Assembly: GCA_023052935.1 (NCBI GenBank)
Contig: CM041297.1
Span: 51,689,917 to 51,753,916, forward strand
Source: Piezodorus guildinii
Lineage: Eukaryota > Arthropoda > Insecta > Hemiptera > Pentatomidae
DNA: 64,000 nucleotides
Direction: 5' to 3'
Shown here: piece after piece, positions 35,075-46,312 of the stretch
How the letters are laid out: each line of letters opens with the position of its first letter
Numbering within the stretch: the first letter of the stretch is position 1
Made by a program: the position numbers and the translations under genes
Notes under the pieces: model-generated
What the model saw: the letters and a program-made list of their open reading frames with translations, nothing else
The model's database searches: none
What the model was told of the DNA's origin: nothing

Positions 35075-35365
35075 GGGGGGGGGGGCTGAGTAGGTTAGCG
35101 CGCGTTGTTTTGAACGTGCGTTGCTACGACAGATGACCCACAACTTGAAAACCAAAAAATTACAAGTCCGCGTCTCGATACCGGGGGGACTTATATCTTG
35201 CCATTTATACCCCGCCCTCACCTAACTCAAGCCTTCGATCGATCCTTTCTTGCCCGTTCCATTGCATTCTGGAATTCCACTTCCAATATACGTCATGCTT
35301 CTTCCTAAACCACATTCAAATATCGCCTTTTCCAACAACTAGTAACCCAAACTGACGCTTGTTGA
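35075..35365 (+). mobile_element. tRNA-like SINE head next to a LINE 3' end
   Basis: After a run of ten G, GCTGAGTAGGTTAGCGCGC and CGCGTCTCGATACCGG are spaced like pol III A and B boxes. From 35220 the sequence reads ARSIAFWNSTSNIRHAS and FKYRLFQQL in one frame (one stop), like the C-terminal W.SLP..IR.A.S...FK..L of CR1-type ORF2. It is either a SINE with a LINE-derived tail or two insertions side by side. Confidence 0.45.
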
Positions 35366-35424
35366 TCATTAATTTTAAATTCGATTTTTCATTAAAATTG
35401 AATCATTATAATAACTGAATATCT

Positions 35425-35472
35425 TATATATATACTTTTTTTATTTTATTATATATTATATATATATATATA

Positions 35473-35505
<33 letters not shown>
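35425..35505. repeat. (AT)n microsatellite
   Basis: TATATATA runs interrupted by short T tracts, followed by a poly-T. Confidence 0.9.
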
Positions 35506-35506
<1 letters not shown>

Positions 35507-36192
35507 TTCTTGTTCAAAATTAGTTGTTTTTTACTTTCCATATACTGTATTTGTACATAGATGTGCGTATGTACATACATTTATATAAATTTCTTTCTCT
35601 ACCTTTTTTACCTATGTACATAATTTTATCTATGTTTTCTGGCCTTAAAATAGGAATAAAAACAGTTCCTAACCACATCTTTTATTTGAATACCTTCTTT
35701 TATTTATTTTTTTTTATCGTTTATTTTTTTTTTTTTTTTCAACAATTTTTATGTTCTACCTCTCTCCTCTGTTGTTCCCTGCCCTCAACCATAATCTATA
35801 TCATTTCTTCTATAATCGAAAAATAAAAATAAAAAATCGATTTGTCTAATAGAAAGAACTGTCATAATTTCAATCGCAGAATTTGTTTCATAATATAAAT
35901 AATGACTTTAATAATTGTAAGTGTGACGAGGTTGGTTTCTGTTATCAAATTCAGATATAAAATCAAAAGGAACTGTTCCACTCAATACACTAAAGGGTAG
36001 GATTCGACTGATAACAATTTTACAACTGAAGTAATTAATTATAATTAATTGAAATATTAGTATATACCAGAGTTTTTGATTAAGAGAACAACGATAGGTC
36101 ACTTAATTAACACTAATCTTCATAATTGCCGATAGCTTGGGTAAATATTTATTCAGGCCCATTGATAGCAACGGTATTATTATTAATTTCTT

Positions 36193-36230
<38 letters not shown>

Positions 36231-36429
36231 CTTCGCTTATCGTACCCATATTGTAGTTAGTTATACTCAAATACGACTGTTGATTTAGGAATGTAAAAGA
36301 AACTTGTGTAAATACTATATGGCAATATTTGTTTTTATTTAAACATTTAGAATGAAGCATCAGTGGCGGTTCTAAAAGGAAGAAGAAGGTATTCTCATAT
36401 ATTTAATATTTATATTAATAAATTAAAAA

Positions 36430-36545
36430 AACCTATACTACTACGACCCATGAAGGGTCTTAGGGTCAGTACATATAGAGATTCTCACTGTTTTTAGGAC
36501 AACAGCCGTGCAATGAGGTGATCAGGCCAATTAATAAATAATTTC
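36430..36545 (-). mobile_element. tRNA-derived SINE (family 2), 3' fragment
   Basis: ACGACCCATGAAGGGTCTTA, AGTACATATAGAGAT and AACAGCCGTGCAAT match the left part of the complete minus-strand SINE at 59817-60145. Confidence 0.65.
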
Positions 36546-36591
36546 GTAAAAATGAAATAAATAATTAACTATCACTCGTGTTATTATAATT

Positions 36592-36862
36592 AAAAATCTG
36601 GTGCAGGCAACACACGACTTTCACTTACCTCTGTTGTTAAAATTAATTTAATTTTTTTCATTTTTATATGGTTAGAGATGAAAAGAAATCGTTAAAGAAT
36701 TAATTACTTCGAGTTTCAATAAATATGTTTTTTTGTCAAATAATCTATTATATTATTATCTATCAGTTAGTTTTATCACTCCCCATTAACTTTGACAGCT
36801 TTGTGTATTAGATAATATTTTTTCTAAAATCTTTAGCTTTCCAACGGTATACTGTAGATCTC
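36592..36862 (-). repeat. TATTGCGATCG repeat, one end
   Basis: AAATCTGGTGCAGGCAACAC followed by GACTTTCACTTACC defines one conserved boundary of this family. The copy stops at AGCTTTCCAACGGTATA. Confidence 0.7.
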
Positions 36863-36939
36863 CTACAGTGAGAGTCATAAATTACGTCTACCCAGGTTTA
36901 ATTATAATAGAGATCTACAGAGTTCTATATAGTATTTAC

Positions 36940-37250
36940 ATCATTGCTTGAGACAATCACCTGTAGTATAGTGTCTAGCATGACAGCCTTCTATGCCTAA
37001 GGCTCGAGTTCAAACCAGCATGTGGCCCTTAGATTTTTTAATGGGAGGAAAAAATCCTTATTTATGCCGTATTTCTTAGAGGACGTAAAATGGTGGTCCC
37101 GGGCCTGTGCGATGTCAGTACTCATTAAAGATCTCTATCCTTATTAAACCTGACTTAGCAAAATTTAGCACTCCCTCTGCAGCATCGTCCGATTAGCCAC
37201 AGTAGCATAAAATGAGGTTAAATAAATAAACAAGCAAACAATATTTGTCG
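36940..37250 (+). mobile_element. tRNA-derived SINE (family 1)
   Basis: The head CTGTAGTATAGTGTCTAGC and a B-box-like CTCGAGTTCAAACC are followed by the family body (GTGCGATGTCAGTACTC, GCATCGTCCGATTAGCCACA) and an AAATAAATAAACAAGC end. Confidence 0.75.
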
Positions 37251-37955
37251 GTTTAGCGAGAAAAGTTAGTTTTTTTTTTTGTTTTTGTTTTTTTGTCATT
37301 AAATGATCAGACCAGAGAGGAAATTAGGAATTGAACGAAATAAATTTCAAGCCCCATAGGCCGAATTCTAAACGACGGCTTTAGACTCGAGAACGCATCA
37401 ACACTCATGGCCACTACAGCTTCAATAGATTAGTAACCTGAAGAATAACCCATCCTGTTAAGCTCTGTTGGTCTCAGTACACACTCTTCTTTCAAAATTA
37501 TCTGGGAAGTTTAATGAATATTCTACAATTTTATGGACAGCATATAGTCTGAGTAATAATATCTCAGTGTTTACGACCTTCATCCTGAAGGCCATTTTTG
37601 TTTTACTGCAGTATCTCGGCGTTTGTCCATAAAAGAATTTTGAGTGTGTCAGACGCTGCAATAAATAAAAGATAATGCTATATCAAGAAGCGCCGCAAGT
37701 TCTATTGCCCGGATATTTTCTTTTGTAATCATTATACACATAAACTGCGGGAGACAGTAAATATTTGGAACAGTCTTTATTACATACCTGCTGGTCTCAT
37801 CCTTGGCATTTCGCATGTCGTTGATGGATGATTCAACTGTCTATAAAAAAAAAAAAATGCGTCGTGTTGATCAACAATAAGTTCAATAATTTTATCACGA
37901 GGGGAAATGGGATTACTTTTCGGGAAATACTGAGCAGGGGAAAAAAGAGAGGGAT

Positions 37956-39160
37956 TGAATTTTTTTTGTATTCATTTATTGAAATTTTATGTTCATACAT
38001 CAAGTAAATATGCTACAATGATAATACACATGAAAAAAACATGAAGAGAAACTGCCCATTGGCAGCACTCTAGTAGTGAATACACAAGAAGGTCTCGAGG
38101 CCATTTTCTTTTCAGACGCCTCGGCGGATTGTCAGGAATTGAAGTGGAAGCAAGGATTGAAACTTGTGGATTAGAGTGGGAGTGGAGTTTTTCATGGAAG
38201 GAGTGATACCTGGTACAGGCCATATCAGCAACATATGGAACATTAAGGTCTTTGTGGATGATTTTGTTGGTGACAAAGTAAGGAGCGTTAAGGATTTTGC
38301 GAAGGATTTTGGATTGTAAGGATTGGATACGCGAAGAGTTTGATGGTTTAGTAGAGCCCCAAAGCTCAACTCCGTAAGTCCAGACAGGCCTTATGATTGT
38401 CATGTAAATTAGTCTTTTGTAGTAAAGAGAAAGGTTTGAGCGTCTGTCAAGTAAATGTTGAAGTAACCGAAATCGGCGAGCAGTTTCTTGTCTTTTCAGT
38501 CTTGTATGCGGATTCCATGTAAGACGTTTGTCAAGCAGGAGGCCTAAATAACGGATCTGTTCAACAAGCACAAGCGGAATATCATTAAAGGACACTGTAG
38601 GGCAGGATGTCATAGGTTTACGACGAAGGGTAAAATTAATCTGGTGGGATTTATTGGAGTTGATTTTAATTCTCCAATTCTGACACCATACCTCAAGGTC
38701 TCTGATGTGGGATTGGAGGTTTTGAGAGGCAATACTAAGATCGTTATTAACTGATAGCACGCAAGTGTCATCGGCATAGGTAGAAAGGAATGTGTTAGGA
38801 TGGGTTGGGATATCAGCTGTATAGACTGTGTAGAGAATGGGTCCTAGGATACCTCCTTGAGAAACACCAGCAGACTGAGTAAAAGTGGATGAATAGGAAC
38901 TATTGTGGTTGATTTTAAAGGTTCTTTCAGAGAGGTAGGACTGGAGGATGAGAAAGTATGTTGGATGGAGGAATTTACGGAGTTTGTACAGCAGTCCCGG
39001 GTGCCAGACTCGGTCAAAGGCCTGTTCTACGTCGAGAAAGACTCCCGTGCAGTACAATCCGCGCTCCAAGGGGATTGAATTGAAATACGGTTCATCGTAA
39101 AGTTCATGTAGCACTTTTGGTTTATTATTTTTAATTATTAACCTTTGAAACAGACACAAA
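37956..39160 (-). pseudogene. Jockey-like LINE: longest open reverse transcriptase fragment
   Basis: A single minus-strand frame of 388 codons runs from 39159 to 37993. It contains GVFLDVEQAFDRVWH (motif A), QSAGVSQGGILGPILY (motif B), YADDTCVL (catalytic motif C), the thumb RYLGLLLDKRLTWNPHTRLK, and the C-terminal WTYGVELWG and PPRRLKRKWPRDLL. It lacks the endonuclease and the N-terminal RT palm, and its first 35 residues do not fit the family, so the 5' end is a junction with other sequence. The stop expected after PRDLL is replaced by 30 further codons. It is recent enough to stay open but cannot encode a working protein. Confidence 0.9.
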
Positions 39161-40584
39161 AAAAAAAAATATATATATATACCCTTCTCAAAAGTTTAGT
39201 CCTTTCGTTTCAAAAAATCTACCCGTCTAACAAATTTATGAGCACCAAAAAAAGAATCATTGAAATCCGATAAAAAATAGCAGAAATATAGCGTTTTGAA
39301 ATTTGCAGTGGTGTTGGGCCATTTTCCTTTGATTAATTTATTGCTTTTCATATTAATTAATAGTCTTCAAACAGCTATATAAACTGATATACCCTAATAT
39401 AATTATTTGGAAATAATATGCAGCGTTTTTTTTTCAATTCTATACTAAATAATTCCAAGAAAGTATCAATGGAAATAATTTCACGCGACACATAATCAGA
39501 AAGATCTAATGACAACATTGAGTTAATCCAATGAATATAACATTAGGATTAATACGTATGAATTTAAAAAAAATAAATTATGTTCTTTCCAACATAGCTG
39601 AAAATAACCTAAGAACACACCTGTGTCAGGCAGTCTAAGGATGCGTGGAAATAAAAACATAAATAGCGGGACTTAATTTAATATTAATTTTATTGATTCC
39701 GTGATAACCTATATAGAAAATATATACATGTGAAAGTATTGCGATCGAGTTTTCTTTCAAGAGAACGACATTTGAAGATCAGGGAATGATTAACGCCTGA
39801 CATAACACAAGATTGTATGATATTGAATTTATTCCAATTGTCAACTTTTGTGCAATCTTAAAATATATATATATATATCTTTAATTTCTGGAATAAGGAA
39901 TATGTCGTACGAGGACCAAAAGAAACAAATAAAAACAAAAAAAAGTTTTCAATTCGATTAAAATTATGAATTTAATTCTAAAATAAATATCAATATTATT
40001 TATTAAAAAATATAAAATATACCTATGTACCTTTAAAATATTCAGGTTTGGGATGGATTTTTTTTTTCATTTAGAAATAAATAAAAGGTGATATTTTTTT
40101 TTTTCATAATCAATTATTTCTTGAGCAAGAAGTGATAAATTTAAATATATGAACTAATCTGGTCACTAAAGATAAAATTAAAATATTGAGTATTAGGTTT
40201 TTAACTGAAATAAATAAGACGTTGACGATTTTTTTTCTCCCCAATTTTTTTCCATATTATTGAGTTTACAGATTAACTTATCAAAATCTTGGATTGAATG
40301 GATATCGATAAGGTTTCTATTTTGATATTTGTGGTTATTTATATTTAATTTTAGATCTCTAACCATTGGGAAGAAGGTTATTTTGACATAAGGAAGTCAG
40401 TTATTAACTGAGTTAAATAGGGTAACTTATGTCAACACTGAATAATGTAACTGTTTCTAAAGATTTGGAGGTGAATATTTCTTTTTATCATTTCTTTTAT
40501 TGTAATGTATACATTTCTACTATTAATGTTTTCACTTCCTTGATGTATTTCATACTGATGGAGTTATTGTTTACCTTTGAGACT

Positions 40585-40775
40585 ATGTGATGGAGAAGTT
40601 GGTTGGGTTACATTTATAAAGAAAAACACACTAATTAGATAAACTTATTTTATTCTGAGCTGACGATTTAGCCTACATTGTGGTCCTTCATTAGGGTTGA
40701 CTCAGTGATGACTTTTTGGGACTATGTCATTGATTTCTTGATGTGCTCACCCCAACCAGTTTTTCCATCATTTAA
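40585..40775. mobile_element. Degenerate foldback copy
   Basis: GATGGAGAAGTTGGTTGGG near 40590 is inverted as CCCCAACCAGTTTTTCCATC near 40750. The left arm has GACGATTTAGCCTACATTGT and CCTTCATTAGGGTTGACTC, diverged from copy b at 17078. Arms are only partly paired. Confidence 0.55.
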
Positions 40776-41221
40776 TGAATTTCTGATTATTTTATGAAAG
40801 TGCCTATTTGTAATAAGACTCAGTGATTATAATACTTATATAATATATAGAACTTTTTAATTGAGTTTTAAGACAATTATGCCAAATGAACTCTAAGTAA
40901 TAGAATGTTGTATGTATAGAGGTAAGAACTATTTTCTAACTGATTCATGACACATAAACTATTTCTTTAAATAAATCCAACAATTAAATATTTATGTGAT
41001 GAAATCAGAAGCCTGATTGATTTATGCGGCTGATACACTAGATTATTTATATTAATTTATATAGATTGGTCCTATTTTTTAAAAATAAATGATCAGCATT
41101 ATATATAAAAAATTTAAGATTAGTTTTTGGAATGATCAAGAGATGATTTCATTACATCATAATAATTCTTCATAACTTTTGGATATTATGATATTTATGA
41201 AGTTTAATTTTATATCTCTGT

Positions 41222-42335
41222 ACTGGAGCCTTTCTAGATGTAGAACAGGCCTTTGTACCAGTTTGGCACTCAGGATTGCTATACGAACTTCGTAAATTCC
41301 TCCCTCCAACATACTTCCTCATTACATAGCCCTACCTCACTGATTGATTCTTCATAATCATTGATTCATCTCTTTTTTTCACTGACTACTGGTGTTCATC
41401 AAGGTAGCATCATAAGACCCATTATTTACAGCCAGTCTATACAGCTGATCCTAACAGTCCCAACCCATCCTAATACCTTTCTTTTCATGTATACTTGTGT
41501 ATTACCAGTCAAAAACGATCTAATTATTGCCTCCCAAACTCTTCAAACGGCATCTGAGACCTTGAATAATGGTGTCAGAATTGGAGGATAAAAATAAATT
41601 TCAATAAATCCCACCAAATAACATTCACGTTTTGTCATAAAGCTTTCCTAAAGATATAAGACTTCTTGTTCTACAGTTTCCATACATCCATATATATAGT
41701 TTAATAATCCATCAGTCTTGTTTAAACAGATTAGTTACCTAGGACTCCATCTCAACAAATGTCATACTAGGAACCCTCATACAATACTGAAATGACTATA
41801 AACTGCTCGATATTTTTGACTATTTGAGCACTTATTTGACTGACATTACAATTAATCTTCCACTTAACTACCAAAGGTTCATCTACATGACTATCATAGG
41901 GCTGATATGGACTTATGGAGTAAAGCTGTGGTTCTCTACTAAACCATCAAATTCTTCCCATATTCTATCCTTACAATTCATAATCCTTCATACAATTCTC
42001 AATGCTCCTTTCTTTGCCAAGAATAAAATCATCCATAAAGAAACATTATTCTTAATGTTTCATCTGTTGCTGATTTGGCCTAAACCAGGAATCAATCCTT
42101 TCATGATAAATTCCATTCCCACTGTGGCCCACTATTTCACTCCTTTCTTCCTCTTCGATTCCTGATAATCCTTTGAGGCATCTTAAAGAAAGATAGTCGC
42201 GAGACCTTCTAGTTAAGAATAATTTTGGAGTGCGGCCAATGGGTAGTTTCTCTACATGTGTATCATGCCTTCTATAGGTATACTCACATTTACTTGTTGT
42301 ATTCAACAGTTTTAAATTGCAATACATTATATATA
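41222..42335 (+). pseudogene. Jockey-like LINE, heavily decayed ORF2 fragment
   Basis: Starts at the motif A region (FLDVEQAF.PVWH), continues with LRKFLPPTYFL, GVHQGSIIRPI (motif B) and a broken motif C region FMYTCVLPVKNDL in which ADDT is deleted. It then has the thumb and C-terminal WTYGVKLW and ILNAPFFAKNKI blocks. Confidence 0.8.
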
Positions 42336-42384
42336 TATAATTTATTTTTTAAAATTTATTTCTTACATACGTACATACATCCTT

Positions 42385-42780
42385 GGCACTACAGTCCAGT
42401 TCAGGTCTCAACCTCCAAAAGAAATTGTCTCCACTCGTCTCTACCTCTGACCATCATCCACCAGCCTTGAGGATACTTTCATCTGCCATCGTTTGAACAT
42501 GCCCAGCCCAACGAAGCCTACTGATCTGTATAAATCTCACTGCTGGGACATCTTTATACTTCTCATACAGTTCCTAAATGTGTCTGATTCTCCAGAGGCC
42601 ATTTTCCCATATTCCCCCATAGATCCTTTTAAGTATTCTTCTTTCGCAGACAGCATCTTTTGTTCTTGCTTTCTTTAGCACCCAGGATTCACAGCCATAA
42701 GTCAGTATGGGTCTGATCAGGGTTTTGTAGAGCATAGCCTTCGTGTCCTTATTCATTTCATATTTATTTTATTTGATTCC
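42385..42780 (-). pseudogene. RTE-like LINE, ORF2 C-terminal end
   Basis: The minus frame 42756-42574 reads MLYKTLIRPILTYGCESWVL followed by ERRILKRIYGG and ENGLWRIR. This is the typical RTE-clade C-terminal thumb (LYKTLIRPVLTYGSETW, E.KILR.I.G...). The 3' end at 42360-42385 is a CATACGTACATACAT microsatellite, usual for RTE tails. A second RTE piece is at 31300. Confidence 0.8.
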
Positions 42781-43167
42781 TTTTATTTTATTTCATTTAT
42801 CCATATTGAATATTTATTCCTTAGAAAAATAAAAAAGTTAACAAAAAAAGAAGGATTATGGAGAATTATCGATAAAATTGATTGAATTTAATGGTCTGAG
42901 AAATAGATCAAAAATTATGGTTTTTGTATAGTTAATAAATAATCCGTATATCTTTTTATGATGATCAGAAAGTTGTATGATGTGCATACCCATTTTTTGG
43001 TTTATTATTTTGAATAATGAATCTTATCTCCCCTCCCTCCTATCCCACCAACATTTGAGAGGTTATGTTTATGAATCATTGAAATCATCGAATAGTAGAG
43101 ATATAGCGTTTTTAAATTAGAAGCGGTGATGAGCTATTTTCCTTTTATTAATTTATTGCTGTTCATA

Positions 43168-44073
43168 TTGGGTTGTTTCACATGAAATGTCCGTTTTTAT
43201 AGTTTCTGAAAAACATAAAGGGTTTTGCAGGTCTCTGTTGTTTTCTTCCGAATGTTTACATATTTAAATTAAACAGTTACTAATCCTCTACCTTTGTATT
43301 ATAAACATTAGCTTCCCAATCAGTTACCCACTTTTTAGTATACCTCCAAATATAAACATGGAAACATGTGATTTTCGAATAATATTTTTGTACGAGTTTA
43401 AACTCGACCATTCAGCAGCTGAGACCGCTAGGCGTTCGGGGAAGGGAGTGTTAATGAACGGACCATTCGCCGTTGGTTTGCTAAGTTTTGAGCTGGGGAT
43501 ACCAACTTGGAAAACTTGCCCCAAGGAAGACCTCCATCCGTAATAGACAACGATGTCCTCAAACATACACTAGAACGAAACCCCTACCAAACAGTTAAAG
43601 GACTCTCAGCACAACTAAATGCAAGTGCATCTACCGTTTCCAGACATTTAAAGTGTATTAGGGAAAATAAAAAAGCTCGATACATGGGTACCTCATGATC
43701 TCACTGAGCGGCAGCAAGACTCCATGTTTCAAAACCATGCAAAAATTAAAAGAACTGGGCTACGAAGTTCTTCCACACCCACCATATTCTTCCGACTTGT
43801 CCCCAACAGATTACCACCTGTTAAGGAATTTAGACAATTTCGTCAAAGGAAAACTTTTTGAAAATGATGTACAAGTGAAAAGTGCGTTTTCAGATTTTGT
43901 TTCACTTCAAAGCTCAGAGTTTTTCAGTTCGAGGATAAAAAAGTTGGTGTCACATTGGAAAAAATGTGTAGAAAAAGAAGGTAAATACTTCGAATAAAAT
44001 ATCTTGTTTTTATATCGTATTTTTAATAAAAATCCTTTACCTTGAAAACGGACATTTCATGTGACACAACGCA
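43168..44073 (+). mobile_element. mariner element, internally deleted, intact TIRs and TA target
   Basis: Ends are TTGGGTTGTTTCACATGAAA at 43168 and its near-perfect inverse ending TGACACAACGCAA at 44073, 28-32 bases each, flanked by TA on both sides. At 906 bp it is about 400 bp shorter than a typical mariner. The transposase starts near 43358 (FKLDHSAAETARR), continues through GRPPSVIDNDVLKHT and SASTVSRHLK, shifts frame at WVPHDLTERQQ, then jumps to KELGYEVLPHPPYSSDLSPT. The deleted middle contained the first two catalytic Asp; the third (SPTDYH) remains. It ends EKEGKYFE at 43997. The TIRs make it a potential non-autonomous substrate. Confidence 0.9.
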
Positions 44074-44268
44074 ATATTAGTTAGTTAGCATATATTTAAT
44101 TAAAATATTTATTTTCTTCAGCTACTCGCTATGATTCTGCTTTGAGCTGCAGAATTAAAAATATTAGTCACATATTTTTACACCACCCAGATTTTTTTAT
44201 TATTTAATATTGCTTTGGTGAGATAAGTAAATATATTGTCATACTATAATTAATATTAAATGTTTCAG

Positions 44269-44597
44269 TTTATATACTTCACATAACTACCGGCTGCGTG
44301 CTGTCATTTCCATCTCCAGTAATACCGAAACTGAACCTGACTCATGACCAGCAGTCACTCATCAGCTCGCTCTACTCCCTCGGGGCTACTCCAGGACCTC
44401 TGGTCCTCGCCTTTGGGCTTGACACCATCGGAAGAAAAGGTACCCTCTACATAGTATGGCTTCTGTACATGAGCTCATGGATCATGCTATGGGCTTCCCA
44501 AAACCTTATTATTGTATATCTCGGGAGGCTCATAGCAGGGCTAGGATTCGCAGGAGCGTTTGCTGGCATCTCAGTCTACATAGCTGAAATAGCTGAT
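44269..44597 (+). CDS. Tret1-like: Trehalose/sugar transporter, exon 2 (TM1-TM4)
   Basis: The acceptor TGTTTCAG ends at 44268. Two bases complete the codon begun at 11900, then 109 codons follow to a donor GTGAGT at 44598 (phase 0). They cover residues 29-138 of the joined protein: TM1 (YILHITTGCVLSFPSPV), TM2 around SLISSLYSLGATPGPLVLAF, the sugar-porter loop FGLDTIGRK at 77-85 (family D.xGRR/K), TM3, and TM4 with GRLIAGLGFAGAFAG and VYIAEIAD. The last matches the SLC2/Tret1 signature GR...G...G....VYI.E. The protein is predicted to be a plasma-membrane facilitative carrier of trehalose or other sugars. Substrate cannot be fixed from sequence. Confidence 0.93.
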
Positions 44598-44770
44598 GTG
44601 AGTATGCAACATATAAATGTTTTCTTGCTAAAGATTTTAAATTATTTAGGTTTGTATGATTACTCAAAATGTCAGTCTTAAGTTTAAATTATTCTTAGTA
44701 GAATTTAAGTGAAAAATATTCAAATATCACTTGTAATAAACTTTGTTTACTATTACTTACCTATTTAGTA

Positions 44771-45160
44771 AAATGATTTTGATTAAACTCGCTATATGAA
44801 CGTAAGATTTAATGGGTAATATGAAACTATTCAATGTCAATGTCATTTTCATTCTGATTGAAATTGTCCGACAGAACTTTAATGCCAATATTTTAAATTT
44901 TCTTCCTCTAAAGTAGCTTAAATTTTATAGATTCAGAAAAATTAACTGTATCATCTTGTTGGCATTGATTAAAAACGAGATATATGAAAATATATAAGTT
45001 GAACAAAATTGATATCCAACTTGAGGAGGAAGTAGCAAAAATATTTTTTTAATATTATAATTTTTGTTTTTTAACAAGAACAGTGATATACCATTAGAAA
45101 GATAAAGGTTTTAGAATAAATATTATCTTATACAAAAAGTTACAAAAGGTAATGGAGAAT
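44771..45160 (+). repeat. TATTGCGATCG repeat, interior fragment in intron 2
   Basis: GATTTTGATTAAACTCGCTA, TTTTAAATTTTCTTCCTCTA and CATTAGAAAGATAAAG match the middle of the family unit (compare 46648-46860 and 48100-48200). Both ends are absent. Confidence 0.7.
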
Positions 45161-45408
45161 TTTTTTTTTAATTTTAGGTAAATCTTAATATTTTAATGTG
45201 TAATAAATTTAATCAACGTTATTACTTTCAAGACTCAAAACACTTGACTCATTGCTCATAGAAAATACTTCCTACTTATATTTTTTACATTAAAAAAAGT
45301 TCCATCTTTTGTAGTTGAGAAAATGTCTGAAATTTATTCTTTTAATAATAATTAGCAAAATTATTTATCTTGGAAAAAAAAAGTTAATATATGTTTTCTC
45401 TTTTTTAG

Positions 45409-45684
45409 AATGAGATGAGAGGCCCTCTTAATTCTGTAGCTCAGGTATTTTTGGCTCTTGGATTTTTGGTAGAATACTGCGTGGGACCATATGTTTCTTA
45501 TGAAATTTCTATATTTATCTCCTTCTGTGTAACAGCATCTTTTGGGATCGTATTCTTTTTTGCTCCTGAATCGCCGTACTATCTAATAGCAAAAGGAAGA
45601 AAGACAGAAGCCTTCAATGTACTAAAGACATTGAGAGGAAATTTGACTGATGAGAGCATAAATGCTGAAATAAAAGCGATTGAG
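45409..45684 (+). CDS. Tret1-like: Trehalose/sugar transporter, exon 3 (TM5-TM6 and start of central loop)
   Basis: The acceptor CTTTTTAG and donor GTATAA (45685) are both phase 0, giving residues 139-230. The exon opens NEMRGPLNS, which follows IAEIAD as in Tret1 proteins (EI....RG.L...). TM5 (VFLALGFLVEYCVGPYV) and TM6 (ISIFISFCVTASFGIVFFF) come next, then the family motif APESPYYLIAKGRK at 190-203. The charged central cytoplasmic loop begins with EAFNVLKTLRG, as in the family. PESPRW is the more usual form; here the Arg-Trp is Tyr-Tyr. Confidence 0.95.
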
Positions 45685-46312
45685 GTATAAATATCGTTTA
45701 TAATACTAAGTATAATTATGGTTTTATCGTCATTTAAATATACTAAATAATTTATGAATATAATCTGATTTGGGTTCAGTTAACTGGACTTTAAAATTAG
45801 CAAACTTAGGATTATCGAGACTCCAATTAATCAATCGATTTATAGTTTTATGGATCCAATTTTTTTTTCATTTATAGAAAATTTCTGTCCTAATCTTTCT
45901 CTGAATCTGATTAATATATATTGTCAACGACAACGGAAATGTATTTACAATTTTCTCACTTAATAAAAAAAAATGTTTTTTTTTTAATTTTGTTTAAACC
46001 ACGGCATTATATTTCTAAATCCTGACAAAATATACATTAAAATCAAGGATAGAATAAAATAATGCATCAGAAGAAATTCTGGGCCATATTTTAATAATCA
46101 TCTATGGTTTTGCCAGTATCTATGTGATAAAATTTACACCTAAGTTGTTTTTTATAATCTTGTAAGATACTTTATCTCCAATTTCTGTGGAGCAAAAACT
46201 AAAGATAAAAATTTATAAAAGGCAAATTTTATAATAATTTGGGTGTCAATGGGTAGTGGTAGGTTTTTTAATCACTTATTGCGCGTAAATCATCACCAAT
46301 ACTGCCATCTAT

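Larger units (their letters stand above)
11901..44268 (+). other. 32.4-kb first intron of the transporter gene
   Basis: The intron runs from GTGAGC to TGTTTCAG and is filled with mobile elements listed separately. Stretches over 300 bases in which I recognise nothing are 12646-13666, 16456-17077, 17381-18687, 19772-20214, 21616-22190, 22562-23340, 23410-24295, 25591-26565, 30000-30785, 32253-32890, 33421-34195, 35501-36429, 37251-37955, 39161-40580 and 42781-43167. All are AT-rich, with homopolymer runs (for example about 32 T at 36197). Confidence 0.65.

Noticed and set aside
35524..35826. A 100-codon Phe/Tyr/Leu-rich frame that looks like a membrane protein
   Set aside because: The composition is produced by T-rich microsatellite and poly-T DNA.
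36103..36360. A frame with a poly-lysine segment
   Set aside because: The lysines come from a 32-base homopolymer run, not a coding signal.
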